The notes: generated by a model not told the origin, from the letters alone. A stretch of 64,000 nucleotides of DNA from Gloeothece verrucosa PCC 7822 (GCF_000147335.1 NC_014501.1:1488001-1552000), one strand, 5' to 3'; positions 1 through 7,980 are shown, counted from the stretch's first letter. Numbers and translations are program-made.

Positions 1-19
1 TCATCCTATAGTCACTCCC

Positions 20-823
20 ATGATAAATAAAAGCTTCAAAAAGTCTATAACCCTGTTTTTGGTTGTTCTAGGTGGATCAGTTTGCTTGCTCCAGAAAGGA
101 GTTACCCAGCCGATTGAAACATCTTTACAAGAAAGATACAGGTCTGCTATTAGAGATGCAGCTTTGGTTGATGAAGAGGGGAAAGATTTTGATAATTTAA
201 TTCAAATTACGCCAGACAACCCGTTCCTAAAATCATCCTGGGATGAAACTCAGACAAGGATTTTAGTTGTGACCTGGAAAAGCCAGCGTACTTATGATCA
301 ATACATAAAACCTTTCAGCAATAGCCCGGAGGAGAAAAGAAATAAACTAACCTGGGTAACAGTTGCTCCTCAAGTTAAAGAGTTCTGTAAACAATATTTA
401 CGAAATAATCCAAATGCCACAGAAGCAGACTTAAACCTACGTTTAAAGCAGTATCTTGGATTAGATCCTAAGTGGAATTATGATGTCTTTGTAGAACTGT
501 GGGTCAATCCTAAAGATCTGTTTCGCCCTTGCGTTGATCCAGAAATTACAGATACAAAATGTAATAGAAAGTGGGGAGACGAGATCCCTAAAGTAATTGG
601 AGCAACTCCAGATGCATCAATCTCAGACTATAAGCTCTTTTTCGAGAACCTGTACTATATAAGTATCCGTCCAGGACTCCAACCCTTTACTGGTCTCGGC
701 TATACCTATGATTGGAGCAGTCCAAATGGCCGAGTCGGTGCCAGCGAGTTTATTTTAATTCCCGGAGCCGCTTACACAATTAATGGTCAGCCAGTTCCCA
801 CTCTAAAATACTGCCAGTCATAA
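20..823 (+). CDS. Secreted protein of unknown function
   Basis: I do not recognise this 267-aa protein. The ATG start is followed by a basic stretch and a hydrophobic segment (about residues 7-27), a likely signal peptide with cleavage near VTQ-PIE. The mature part is soluble, with no further membrane segment. It has cysteines at about 120, 173 and 184 plus one near the C-terminus (YCQS), which would allow disulfides in the periplasm. It has many aromatic and charged residues and no repeat or catalytic motif that I can name. It stands alone: the next gene is on the opposite strand, tail to tail. Confidence 0.7.
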   Translation: MINKSFKKSITLFLVVLGGSVCLLQKGVTQPIETSLQERYRSAIRDAALVDEEGKDFDNLIQITPDNPFLKSSWDETQTRILVVTWKSQRTYDQYIKPFSNSPEEKRNKLTWVTVAPQVKEFCKQYLRNNPNATEADLNLRLKQYLGLDPKWNYDVFVELWVNPKDLFRPCVDPEITDTKCNRKWGDEIPKVIGATPDASISDYKLFFENLYYISIRPGLQPFTGLGYTYDWSSPNGRVGASEFILIPGAAYTINGQPVPTLKYCQS

Positions 824-912
824 AGGTTGGACTTTGGACAAAGGAGAAAATTCATTTTCCGACCTCCTAATTAGAAGTAAAATACTACTTTGCAGAAATT
901 AAAGATCAGACT

Positions 913-1818
913 TTAATTAACAATTTTGGCCCCTTCCATATCTAAAGAGAGTGCTTGCACTTGCGCCGCTACCCCTTCATTTTCCCACGCCACCCTCATC
1001 GCTTCAGTCACCCTATCCGCTTCACCCTGAGAACTTAAAGCGAGTAAAGTGGGACCTGCCCCACTGATTACCATACCATAAGCCCCGGCTGCGATAGCCG
1101 CTCGTTTCACCGCTTCGTAACCTTTAATTAAACCTTGACGATAGGGTTGATGCAGCTTATCCTCCATCGCCATAGCTAACCAGTCTCCTCGCCCCTGTTC
1201 GAGTCCTTGTAACAATAACCCTAAACGTGCAATATTAAAAATAGCATCAGCGCGGCTATACTGAGTGGGTAAAACGCCTCTCGCTTCTTGAGTAGATAAT
1301 TCAAAATCCGGAATAGCCACAATGGGAATCAGTTTGTCATACCAGGGAATCTCGCAAATTTGCCAATTCCCCATTTCCCCCACACATAAGCGACTGCTTC
1401 CCAATAAAGCGGGAACCACATTATCGGGATGTCCTTCTAAAGATATGGCTAATTCCATCACTTCAGATTGAGTTAAAGGGTTACCGGCTAGATAATTTGC
1501 CCCCACTAAACCCCCTACAATGGCTGTGGCTGAACTTCCTAACCCTCTGGCTAAAGGAACCCCTAATTTGATCTCAATTTCTACAGCAGGAACCGGTTGA
1601 TTGAGATGTTGATAGAAAAGCGCAAAAGATTGATAAAGTAAATTAGTTTTATCTCGACTAACCCGTTCTGCTTCTGCGCCGCTTACGAGAATTTTCTCTT
1701 CGGTTTCTGAAGTGAGAGTAAACTTAAATTGATTATAAAGGGTTAAAGCGGCTCCTAGACAATCAAAGCCTGGACCAAGATTAGCGGTAGTAGCAGGAAC
1801 GGTTAGGGTAACGGTCAT
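913..1818 (-). CDS. thrB: Homoserine kinase
   Basis: A 301-aa GHMP-superfamily kinase that phosphorylates L-homoserine to O-phospho-L-homoserine in threonine biosynthesis, in the cytoplasm. The N-terminus carries the PATTANLGPGFDCLG motif typical of ThrB (residues 8-22). The ATP-binding GHMP loop PLARGLGSSATA is at 88-98, and the C-terminal GHMP motif SGAGPTLLAL at about 252-261. Length matches the family (about 300 aa). The gene is monocistronic here: the next minus-strand gene upstream ends 41 bp away and belongs to an unrelated redox operon. Threonine synthase is not in the window. Identification is secure. Confidence 0.96.
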   Translation of the reverse strand: MTVTLTVPATTANLGPGFDCLGAALTLYNQFKFTLTSETEEKILVSGAEAERVSRDKTNLLYQSFALFYQHLNQPVPAVEIEIKLGVPLARGLGSSATAIVGGLVGANYLAGNPLTQSEVMELAISLEGHPDNVVPALLGSSRLCVGEMGNWQICEIPWYDKLIPIVAIPDFELSTQEARGVLPTQYSRADAIFNIARLGLLLQGLEQGRGDWLAMAMEDKLHQPYRQGLIKGYEAVKRAAIAAGAYGMVISGAGPTLLALSSQGEADRVTEAMRVAWENEGVAAQVQALSLDMEGAKIVN

Positions 1819-1859
1819 TTCTTGTTTTGAATTACATTACATATATTTAGTATAAATGA

Positions 1860-2576
1860 CTAAAGACCTGCAAACCACTCATAACCTTGGTCTTCCCAAT
1901 AGCCTTTCCGAGGAAATAATTGATTGACCAAAGTAATCTGTGTTACCCACTTACTTTGCTTATAACCTAGTTTAATCGGAGAAGCTAATCGAAGTGGTGC
2001 GCCATTTTCCACAGGAAGCGGCTGACCATTTTTTTGATAAACCATTAACGTTTGAGGATGTAATGCTGAAGCTAAATCCCAACTTTCATAATAGCCATCT
2101 GCTGATTTAAAATAAACATAACGAACATGAGATTTGGGTTGTACCATCGCCACTAAATCCCGTAAGCGTACCCCACCCCATTGCACTATTGCCGCCCAAC
2201 CTTCTACGCAGACATGGCGAATGGTCATGGAAGTAAAGGGCATATTCTTGAGGTCAGTCAAGCTTAATTGTATAGGATGATTGACTGCGCCATCAATGGT
2301 TAGTCGATAAGTTTCTGGGTCAATTTGGGGAGTTAAATCAAAGGTATTAACTAATAACGCCTCCTCTTGAATCGCACTAGCAGGAAACTCAGGGACGGGT
2401 TTTTCTGGATTAAATAACAAAGTTTCAACAGACTGATTTAAGGGTTCAAAAATTTTATTAACTTTATCCTCAAAAAAAGTTGAGCCACAACTATTCAGTA
2501 ATAATCCTAATCCAGAAAGACCGGATAGCTCCAACACTTGACGACGTGACAGACGGGAAAAGTTAATCCGTTTCAT
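1860..2576 (-). CDS. Tat-exported molybdopterin oxidoreductase, MsrP/YedY-like
   Basis: A 238-aa protein of the sulfite-oxidase-type molybdopterin family. The ATG at 2576 is preferred over the TTG at 2597 because GAGAGG lies 10-15 nt upstream and the Tat signal then starts properly: SRRQVLELSG with twin arginines at 11-12. LLLNSC (Cys30) could be a lipobox, although Asn at -2 is unusual. The motif RHVCVEGWA places the predicted Mo-ligating Cys at 123, as in YedY/MsrP, and IKLGYKQSKWV near the end resembles the YedY cofactor region. It is the last gene of a four-gene run (thioredoxin, CcdA, cytochrome b, this gene; gaps of 4, 5 and 17 bp). The upstream cytochrome b is the natural electron donor. 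Reduction of periplasmic methionine sulfoxide is inferred from this context; another oxo-substrate is possible. Confidence 0.85.
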   Translation of the reverse strand: MKRINFSRLSRRQVLELSGLSGLGLLLNSCGSTFFEDKVNKIFEPLNQSVETLLFNPEKPVPEFPASAIQEEALLVNTFDLTPQIDPETYRLTIDGAVNHPIQLSLTDLKNMPFTSMTIRHVCVEGWAAIVQWGGVRLRDLVAMVQPKSHVRYVYFKSADGYYESWDLASALHPQTLMVYQKNGQPLPVENGAPLRLASPIKLGYKQSKWVTQITLVNQLFPRKGYWEDQGYEWFAGL

Positions 2577-2593
2577 TATTTGACAATCCTCTC

Positions 2594-3202
2594 TCAAAAC
2601 GTAGCAAATATCGATTTTATTAGACGTATTCCACCTACTTTAAAAGCCAAAAAGCCATGCCATAAAGTAAAAATAATTAGGATCGGTATAGTTAGAAAAT
2701 GAACAGTTCTTAGGGTTTGCCAATTTCCAAAAGAATCGACAATCCAGTGCAATTGAGCCGGTTTGTACATTCCTAAACCAGTAATAATCGCTCCTATTAA
2801 TACAGGAATAATAGCCGTATAAACTAAGCGATGCCATCCATAGATTTTTCTTTTAGGATTAGAACTAACTCGTAAAGCTTTTAAATCATTGGCTCCCATA
2901 AACCGATGTTGCCAGCGTCGAGTCAGAAAAATATAAAGACCATATCCGAGTAAATTAAGTGAAAATAACCACATAGCCGCAAAATGCCAATGTCTGCCGC
3001 CTCCTAACCATCCTCCTAATAAAAATAGTGAGGGAAAATGCCAACCTGAACGTCCGCCAAATACTGGATTAGCGTTGTATATTTGTAATCCACTGCCGAT
3101 CATTAACAGTAAACTAATGAGATTCGTCCAGTGAAAAACTTTAGCCAGTAATGCCTGACGTGGAAGTTTAGAAGATTTAGTCCGTTTAGATAGATTAAAC
3201 AT
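2594..3202 (-). CDS. Cytochrome b561-type membrane protein, electron donor to the Mo enzyme
   Basis: A 202-aa protein with four predicted membrane helices and many histidines placed as in di-heme cytochromes b: H24 (VFHWTN), H71/H73 (GRHWHF), H124 (YGWHRL), H168 (TVHFL) and H182 (LWHGF). This fits the cytochrome b561/thiosulfate-reductase cytochrome B superfamily. It is not an obvious YedZ/MsrQ orthologue but sits where MsrQ would be, directly before the Mo enzyme. The CcdA-like gene ends 5 bp upstream, and the Shine-Dalgarno of the next gene overlaps its stop, so translational coupling is likely. The presumed role is quinol or thylakoid/plasma-membrane electron transfer to the exported oxidoreductase. 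Confidence 0.82.
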   Translation of the reverse strand: MFNLSKRTKSSKLPRQALLAKVFHWTNLISLLLMIGSGLQIYNANPVFGGRSGWHFPSLFLLGGWLGGGRHWHFAAMWLFSLNLLGYGLYIFLTRRWQHRFMGANDLKALRVSSNPKRKIYGWHRLVYTAIIPVLIGAIITGLGMYKPAQLHWIVDSFGNWQTLRTVHFLTIPILIIFTLWHGFLAFKVGGIRLIKSIFATF

Positions 3203-3207
3203 AACTT

Positions 3208-3900
3208 TTATAGTGGTAATTTGGGAAAAAGTGGAGCTAGTAAAAGTTGAATTTTAATATCCCAACCCAACAGAATTATGATGGCTCCTCCTACTAACAA
3301 GATTCCCCCAAGTCGTTGTAATCTGTAGCTGTGGAAACGTAAACCTAATAGTCGCTGACTTAAATAACGTCCACCATAAGCAATCACCAATAACGGAACA
3401 GCAGACCCCATTCCAAAGGTTACTAAAAGAGCAAAAGCCGCAAAAATCTGATGTTGAACGGCGGCTAAAACTAGAATACTTCCTAACACTGGACCAGCAC
3501 AAGGAGTCCACAATAAACCTAGTTGAGTTCCCAAGTAAAATTCACCTAAAAGCCCCAATGGTAGAGCCTGTTTAACCGATTTTCCCACAGGGATAAGACT
3601 AAATAAACGATAACTCCATTGGGGAAAAATCGCCAACAGTCCTAAAATAAATAAAAGGGCAAGTGCTACAGTTCGGAGTATACCAGCTAATTCACTCAAC
3701 CAACTAGCTGCCACTCCTAAAAGGCTTCCGGCTACCGCAAACCCACTGATTAATCCAAAGACTAAAAACATTGGGCCAAAACGATGAGATTGAAAAGAGC
3801 GCCCTATTAACAGTGGAATAATAGGTAAAATGCAAGGCGATAGGACAGTTACAAATCCTGCTAAAAAAGCTAATCCAACTGATAGGACAGTAGCAGACAT
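3208..3900 (-). CDS. CcdA/DsbD-type transmembrane thiol electron carrier
   Basis: A 230-aa protein with six predicted membrane helices. The two redox cysteines are in the signature positions of the CcdA family: SPCILP (Cys23, helix 1) and TPCAGP (Cys134, helix 4). Such proteins pass electrons from cytoplasmic thioredoxin to thiol proteins outside the membrane. The gene starts 4 bp after the stop of the exported thioredoxin-like gene, its obvious client. In cyanobacteria CcdA also serves cytochrome c maturation, but no Ccs gene is nearby. The neighbours point to a dedicated reducing line for the exported thioredoxin and perhaps MsrA. Confidence 0.9.
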   Translation of the reverse strand: MSATVLSVGLAFLAGFVTVLSPCILPIIPLLIGRSFQSHRFGPMFLVFGLISGFAVAGSLLGVAASWLSELAGILRTVALALLFILGLLAIFPQWSYRLFSLIPVGKSVKQALPLGLLGEFYLGTQLGLLWTPCAGPVLGSILVLAAVQHQIFAAFALLVTFGMGSAVPLLVIAYGGRYLSQRLLGLRFHSYRLQRLGGILLVGGAIIILLGWDIKIQLLLAPLFPKLPL

Positions 3901-3904
3901 AATA

Positions 3905-4531
3905 TTAACCTAGAAGCTTACGAATCATTTGTTCTGTTTCTTGATAGGCTCCTTCTCCTATATGGTCATAACAAATTAAACCTTGACGATCAGCTAAGAA
4001 TAAATGAGGCCAGTATTGATTACTATAAGCATTCCAGGTTTTATAATCATTGTCTACTGCAACCGCATAGGAAATTTGCCTTTGTTCCATTGCTCGTCTA
4101 ATATTTTTTAGCTCTCGTTCGTAGGCAAATTCAGGAGTATGAACCCCGATGACTTTTAATCCTTTAGTTTTATATTGGTTATGCCAGCGAACTATATAAG
4201 GTATAGTCCTCTGACAGTTAATGCAGGCAAAAGTCCAAAACTGTATTAAGATAACATTGCCTTTAAGATCCGCAATGGTTAAAGGTTTAGAATTTAACCA
4301 TTCAGTAATCCCTTGAAAATCTGGCAGAGCTTTATTTGAAAATGAGGCAGTAAGTCTCTTATTAAAATCAATGGGATTAGCATTATTTGACGAGGTAGAA
4401 GCAGTTAAAGATTGTTTAACGTCAAAATGATGAGGCATGACCACTGCTCCAACTCCTGTTATTCCCATTCCCAGGTAAGTTAAAAATTGTCGCCGCTTAA
4501 GCCAGTTGTTGTTTATCCAATGTTTTTTCAT
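3905..4531 (-). CDS. Tat-exported thioredoxin-like (TlpA/DipZ C-terminal type) protein
   Basis: A 208-aa redoxin. The N-terminus has a twin-arginine signal (LKRRQFLTYLGMG, Arg13-Arg14) followed by a hydrophobic stretch, so the mature domain should be outside the cytoplasmic membrane. The active site is WTFACINC (Cys103, Cys106), the CxxC form common in DipZ-like and TlpA-like proteins, followed by a thioredoxin fold through about residue 205. It is the first gene of the tight minus-strand operon ending in the Mo oxidoreductase. A 17-bp motif shared with the Met-rich lipoprotein gene lies 66 bp before the start codon. Likely role: a reductant fed by CcdA for exported MsrA or other thiol enzymes (inferred). 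Confidence 0.88.
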   Translation of the reverse strand: MKKHWINNNWLKRRQFLTYLGMGITGVGAVVMPHHFDVKQSLTASTSSNNANPIDFNKRLTASFSNKALPDFQGITEWLNSKPLTIADLKGNVILIQFWTFACINCQRTIPYIVRWHNQYKTKGLKVIGVHTPEFAYERELKNIRRAMEQRQISYAVAVDNDYKTWNAYSNQYWPHLFLADRQGLICYDHIGEGAYQETEQMIRKLLG

Positions 4532-4966
4532 AAACTAAGCGAAATTTAGACGTATTTTCTGGCTAAAAAATTAGATAGCGTTTCCCAAGTTCGTGAGGTA
4601 AGTAGGTGGACAAAATTAAAGTTAACTGTAAGATTGGGCAATGGGGTTGCGGGGAAAGGGCAATGGGTAAGAGTTAGGAGAGAAATACATTTCTTAATAC
4701 AGAAAGCTTTATTTATGTCCAGGTACTTATAGCAGAAGTCAGAAGGGAAATTCTTGTCAGAAAACAGATGTAAATGAGTCAAGCTGTCCTAATTACAGGA
4801 GGGGTTGCTATATATGACGAAGAAATTGTTTACAGATGAACCTTGCCCAGAACCGTGCGCGTAGCCTTCAGCCCAGCAGCCGGGCCCTGACGAAAGGAAC
4901 GGTCTTGAAGGGACAGATAAATACAGATAAATTTGTACCTCAGCAGATTGAGAACCGCTCTATTTT
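4532..4966. other. 435-bp intergenic region between the Met-rich gene and the redox operon
   Basis: No convincing gene. It holds the upstream region of the thioredoxin operon (minus strand) with the shared 17-bp motif, a purine-rich stretch around 4635-4670, a short TATAGCA...TGCTATA inverted pair (about 4727-4813), and a locally GC-rich block (4850-4910) containing GCCCGGCTGCTGGGC on the minus strand. That block could form a terminator-like hairpin after the Met-rich gene, though it has no clear T-tract. Confidence 0.5.
4597..4613 (-). promoter_or_regulatory. Shared upstream motif, copy 2 (redox operon)
   Basis: On the minus strand this reads TTGTCCACCTACTTACC. It matches 15 of 17 bases with the sequence just upstream of the Met-rich lipoprotein gene (5439-5455), and I saw no other copy in the window. 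It lies 66 bp before the thioredoxin start codon, a good place for an activator site or an alternative-sigma promoter element. The regulator is unknown. Confidence 0.5.
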
Positions 4967-5425
4967 TCAATGTTTCATAGTATCGCCCTGTTTCATAGTA
5001 TCGCCCTGTTTCATAGCATCGCCCTGTTTCATAGCATCGCCTTGTTTCATAGCATCGCCCTGTTTCATAGCATCGCCCTGTTTCATAGTATCGCCCTGTT
5101 TCATAGTATCGCCCTGTTTCATAGTATCGCCCTGTTTCATAGCATCGCCCTGTTTCATAGCATCGCCCTGTTTCATAGCATCGCCCTGTTTCATAGCATC
5201 GCCCTGTTTCATAGCATCGCCCTGTTTCATAGCATCGCCCTGTTTCATAGCATCGCCTTGTTTCATAGTATCGCCTTGATTACTATTACTTGGACTATCA
5301 GTATTAGTCGGTGCTGCATTAGAATTGGGTGCAGTATCACTTGTGTTAGTGGTATTACCAGAACAACCACTTAAACTAATAATAAAAAATAAACCCGCGA
5401 GTAAACAGAACATTTTGGTCTTCAT
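4967..5425 (-). CDS. Methionine-rich repeat lipoprotein, candidate oxidant scavenger
   Basis: A 152-aa lipoprotein. The ATG at 5425 gives a compact signal peptide ending in the lipobox LSGC (Cys21); an in-frame TTG at 5455 is less likely because it falls in the shared upstream motif. Residues 22-49 are a low-complexity Ser/Thr/Asn/Pro linker. Residues 50-151 are 17 perfect hexapeptides QGD(A/T)MK, ending in His, so one Met, one Lys, one Asp and one Gln recur every six residues, with no Cys or aromatic residue after the lipid anchor. This resembles in style the methionine-repeat proteins (MxKDx type) and MrpX, which are oxidised by hypochlorite and re-reduced by Msr enzymes. The gene lies between exported msrA and the thioredoxin/CcdA/cytochrome b/Mo operon on the same strand. 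The function is inferred from composition and context; a metal-binding or structural role is possible. Confidence 0.82.
   Translation of the reverse strand: MKTKMFCLLAGLFFIISLSGCSGNTTNTSDTAPNSNAAPTNTDSPSNSNQGDTMKQGDAMKQGDAMKQGDAMKQGDAMKQGDAMKQGDAMKQGDAMKQGDTMKQGDTMKQGDTMKQGDAMKQGDAMKQGDAMKQGDAMKQGDTMKQGDTMKH
4973..5278 (-). repeat. 17 x 18-bp in-frame tandem repeat
   Basis: Seventeen head-to-tail 18-bp units encode QGD(A/T)MK. Variation is almost confined to one codon position (GCT versus ACT, i.e. Ala/Thr) and one silent C/T in the Gln codon. This near identity suggests recent expansion and likely length variation by slippage or recombination. Long open frames on the opposite strand across this stretch are by-products of the repeat. 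Confidence 0.97.
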
Positions 5426-5438
5426 ACTTTTTCTATGT

Positions 5439-5455
5439 GATAAGTCGGTGGACAA
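5439..5455 (-). promoter_or_regulatory. Shared upstream motif, copy 1 (Met-rich gene)
   Basis: On the minus strand this reads TTGTCCACCGACTTATC, 13 nt before the lipoprotein ATG. It is 15/17 identical to the copy before the thioredoxin operon. Being so near the start codon, it could be an operator or a leader element rather than a -35 box. Confidence 0.5.
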
Positions 5456-5494
5456 TTACAAGTATTTACTCATAACCTGAGAATAAGCTGAATT

Positions 5495-5522
5495 TTATCT
5501 TAAAAAATCCCAACTCCTAGGG
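5495..5522 (-). terminator. Weak terminator-like hairpin after msrA
   Basis: Just past the msrA stop the minus strand reads TCCC-CTAGGAGTT-GGGA followed by six T. The stem is short (4-5 bp), so termination may be partial, leaving some read-through into the Met-rich gene. Confidence 0.4.
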
Positions 5523-5524
5523 GA

Positions 5525-6217
5525 CTATTTTTTGTACAGCAAAGGAAACGTTTCCCTTAGCCGTTGAAGCTTTGGCAAATCATACCTCACAATGTAAGGA
5601 TGATTGGGATGATGAGCGGCAAAATTTTGATGATATTCCTCTGCCGGATAAAAACCCTTTAAAGCAATTAGCTGAGTTACAACGGGTTTTGGGAAAATAT
5701 GCGCTCCCTTAAGTTCAGCAATATAAGCTTGTGCCATTTGTTTTTGCTGGTCATTCACAAAAAAGATAACTGAGCGATATTGACTGCCAATATCTGGACC
5801 TTGCCGGTTTAATTGGGTTGGGTCATGAGCAACCAAAAAGTAAATTTCCAATAATTTTCTGTAGGAAATTTGTGAGGAATTATAAGTAATTTTTACTGAT
5901 TCAGCGTGTTGGGTGTTTCCAGAACTAACCTTTTCATAGTTGGCGGTTGCTTGATTATCACCAGAAAAGCCAGAAACGACATTAGAAACACCTTTAATAT
6001 GCTCAAAAACGGCTTCCATTCCCCAGAAACATCCCCCAGCAAAAACGGCGGTTTCTTCTCTCGGTGCTGCGGCAATTGGCATTTTAACAGACCCTTTGGG
6101 AGTAACAGCAGAAACAGTTGTGTGAGAAGCGCCTTTGATGGGTACAACAAGGTTCAATGAAACGATGGACAAGCCCAACAATAGGTAACAAGAGAGGGGA
6201 AATCTGTTAACTAGCAT
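5525..6217 (-). CDS. msrA: Exported peptide methionine sulfoxide reductase A
   Basis: A 230-aa MsrA that reduces the S-epimer of methionine sulfoxide. The catalytic motif GGCFWGMEA is at 61-69 with Cys63 as nucleophile. The substrate-pocket regions SGFSGD, AHDPTQLNRQGPDIGSQYRS and EYHQNF are all present. Unlike cytoplasmic MsrA it has about 30 extra N-terminal residues forming a hydrophobic signal peptide (cleavage perhaps after GA at 30), so it should work in the periplasm or thylakoid lumen. There is no fused MsrB domain. The nearest downstream gene on the same strand, 100 bp away, is the Met-rich lipoprotein, an obvious candidate substrate. No other Cys follows Cys63, so recycling probably needs an external thiol donor such as the nearby exported thioredoxin. 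Confidence 0.95.
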   Translation of the reverse strand: MLVNRFPLSCYLLLGLSIVSLNLVVPIKGASHTTVSAVTPKGSVKMPIAAAPREETAVFAGGCFWGMEAVFEHIKGVSNVVSGFSGDNQATANYEKVSSGNTQHAESVKITYNSSQISYRKLLEIYFLVAHDPTQLNRQGPDIGSQYRSVIFFVNDQQKQMAQAYIAELKGAHIFPKPVVTQLIALKGFYPAEEYHQNFAAHHPNHPYIVRYDLPKLQRLRETFPLLYKK

Positions 6218-6315
6218 AATTGATCATATCTTCAGATAAGCTATAACTTTTTCAGATTAAATAAGAATGATAAAACCTAGATGAGTTTTTACTGAGAAGA
6301 TGTTGAGAAATGAAT

Positions 6316-6340
6316 GCCCACTCAATATAAATAGGTGGGC
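6316..6340. terminator. Hairpin between the PMT gene and msrA
   Basis: GCCCAC and GTGGGC flank a 13-nt loop. It lies downstream of the minus-strand PMT gene and upstream of msrA. There is no strong T-tract on either strand, so it is a weak terminator candidate. Confidence 0.35.
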
Positions 6341-6449
6341 TTCCATTAAGGGTAAAACAGAGACAGAGAACAACAGGTAACCCTAAAAAAATAAGATATT
6401 GAGGCATTTTTAAGCCTTTAAACAGTGACTCAAGCCGCTAAATTGGTGA

Positions 6450-7901
6450 TTAGATCCAATTGGGGAATAATAATCTGATTTTAAATCCCAGGTCTGACAA
6501 AGGTATTCCTAAATAAATGGGCGACCAATGAATAAAGGCAACTATAATCAGAACCAGAGTCACTACCCCTGTAGTTTTTTCTAATATAAGTTGGCTGTTT
6601 AACCATTGATTAATGAGCCAAGCCAAGGCTAATATCGTAAATAAATAAGACCCCATATAATGATAAAGAAAAGTACAACGACTAATTTCCATCCAAGGTA
6701 GCAAATTAGCCATATAATTAAAAGCTAAATAAATAATCATTTCCGAAGGATAGAAATTGTCGGTTTTTTTATTAAAAATTTGTAGCCCGAATAAAATCAA
6801 TACGATCAAAATAGCAAGAAAAGACATCCACCATAAGATCGGATTGCCCATAGCATGAACATCATAAATAACTTTTCCTTGGTTCGTTTGGGCTGTTTCA
6901 TAGAAATAAGCCACAGGTCGCCACATAATAAGCCAACTATACCAAGGAGAACAATAACGATGAACAGTAGGACTATTGCCGCCGATTCGTCGATGAAATA
7001 AATAAATTTCTCGATGAACTTCCCAAAAATTATACTCAGGATTGACGATTAGATGAGGAATCCAAAGAAGGCTGTAAATTAATAGAGGAACCAGCAATAA
7101 AGCCACAAAAAACTGAAATAAGTTGATGTTTTGACAATGATTTAAAATTTTTTCGGGGCGAGTTAGGCGGCTAATAAATAAAGACAATTGAGGAGGAAAA
7201 GGAATTTTTTTTAGATTATATAACGCTAAAATCAAATAAATGCCTAAGAGAAAGGCTAATCCATTCCACTTAATAGACGCACAACAGCCAAAAAAGACCC
7301 CGGCAATGATTAAGAGCCGGAATTGAACCTGTGGTTTTTTGAGGGCTAAAAGAAAAAATAATTGCCCCAATAACCCAAAAGAGATTAAGTAAATATTATT
7401 CAAAGCATAGCGAGATTCTACCAAAAATAAGCCATCAAGAGCCACTAAGGCGGCGGCTATCAAAGCATAATTCCGGCGGTCCGTCAGTTGGTAGGCGATA
7501 GCACCGACAATTAAAGGAAGAAATGAACCTGTGAGCGCATTTAACCAGCGATAGCTAAAGGTAGAGCGCATAGAACCCGTTAAGTTATTAACCGTATCGG
7601 GGGATGCGGGTAGATGAGAACCTAACCAAATTCCAAAAGCAATTAGATATTGGCTTAAAGGCGGATGAGATTGAAAAAAAGGAGTTCCGATTAAGTAATC
7701 ATTGGCAAATTTAGCATAATAAACTTCGTCAAAGACCAAAGTATTAAACTGACTTAAATTCCAAAAGCGCAAAAAGAGCGAAAAGAGAAAAATGCCCAAC
7801 ATCCCCCATTGAAACCCCGAAAAACGGCGAAATGGGGCAAGCATAGGGCTACAGAACTCAAGGTAGCGAGATAGGACAACCTGAAAAGAACGCCAGTCCA
7901 T
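6450..7901 (-). CDS. PMT-type (GT39-like) membrane glycosyltransferase
   Basis: A 483-aa integral membrane protein of the dolichyl-phosphate-mannose-protein mannosyltransferase superfamily. The first extracytoplasmic loop has the characteristic acidic motif FDEVYYAKF followed by HPPLSQ, which binds the polyprenyl-phosphate sugar and the acceptor. About ten or more membrane helices follow, with a C-terminal part typical of PMT_4TMC. ATG at 7901 is preferred over TTG at 7907; neither has a clear Shine-Dalgarno. Cyanobacterial members probably O-glycosylate exported proteins or modify lipids; the substrate cannot be told from sequence. No glycan genes adjoin it. Confidence 0.88.
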   Translation of the reverse strand: MDWRSFQVVLSRYLEFCSPMLAPFRRFSGFQWGMLGIFLFSLFLRFWNLSQFNTLVFDEVYYAKFANDYLIGTPFFQSHPPLSQYLIAFGIWLGSHLPASPDTVNNLTGSMRSTFSYRWLNALTGSFLPLIVGAIAYQLTDRRNYALIAAALVALDGLFLVESRYALNNIYLISFGLLGQLFFLLALKKPQVQFRLLIIAGVFFGCCASIKWNGLAFLLGIYLILALYNLKKIPFPPQLSLFISRLTRPEKILNHCQNINLFQFFVALLLVPLLIYSLLWIPHLIVNPEYNFWEVHREIYLFHRRIGGNSPTVHRYCSPWYSWLIMWRPVAYFYETAQTNQGKVIYDVHAMGNPILWWMSFLAILIVLILFGLQIFNKKTDNFYPSEMIIYLAFNYMANLLPWMEISRCTFLYHYMGSYLFTILALAWLINQWLNSQLILEKTTGVVTLVLIIVAFIHWSPIYLGIPLSDLGFKIRLLFPNWI

Positions 7902-7980
7902 AGGCAATAATATTTAAGTTGTTCTTTTTTAGCTTACGATAAGACTGACGAGTTAGAACATAAGCATCCTAAATAAAGAC

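Noticed and set aside
4546..4782. 78-codon minus-strand frame upstream of the thioredoxin gene
   Set aside because: Composition looks random, there is no Shine-Dalgarno, and it covers the shared regulatory motif.
4973..5278. CRISPR-like regular repeat
   Set aside because: The units are contiguous with no spacers and encode a clean hexapeptide repeat.
4836..5374. Two long plus-strand frames across the 18-bp repeats (CFIVSP and FHSIAL repeats)
   Set aside because: They mirror the minus-strand Met-repeat gene; an 18-bp repeat without stops is open in several frames. They lack a Shine-Dalgarno, a sensible signal and family resemblance.
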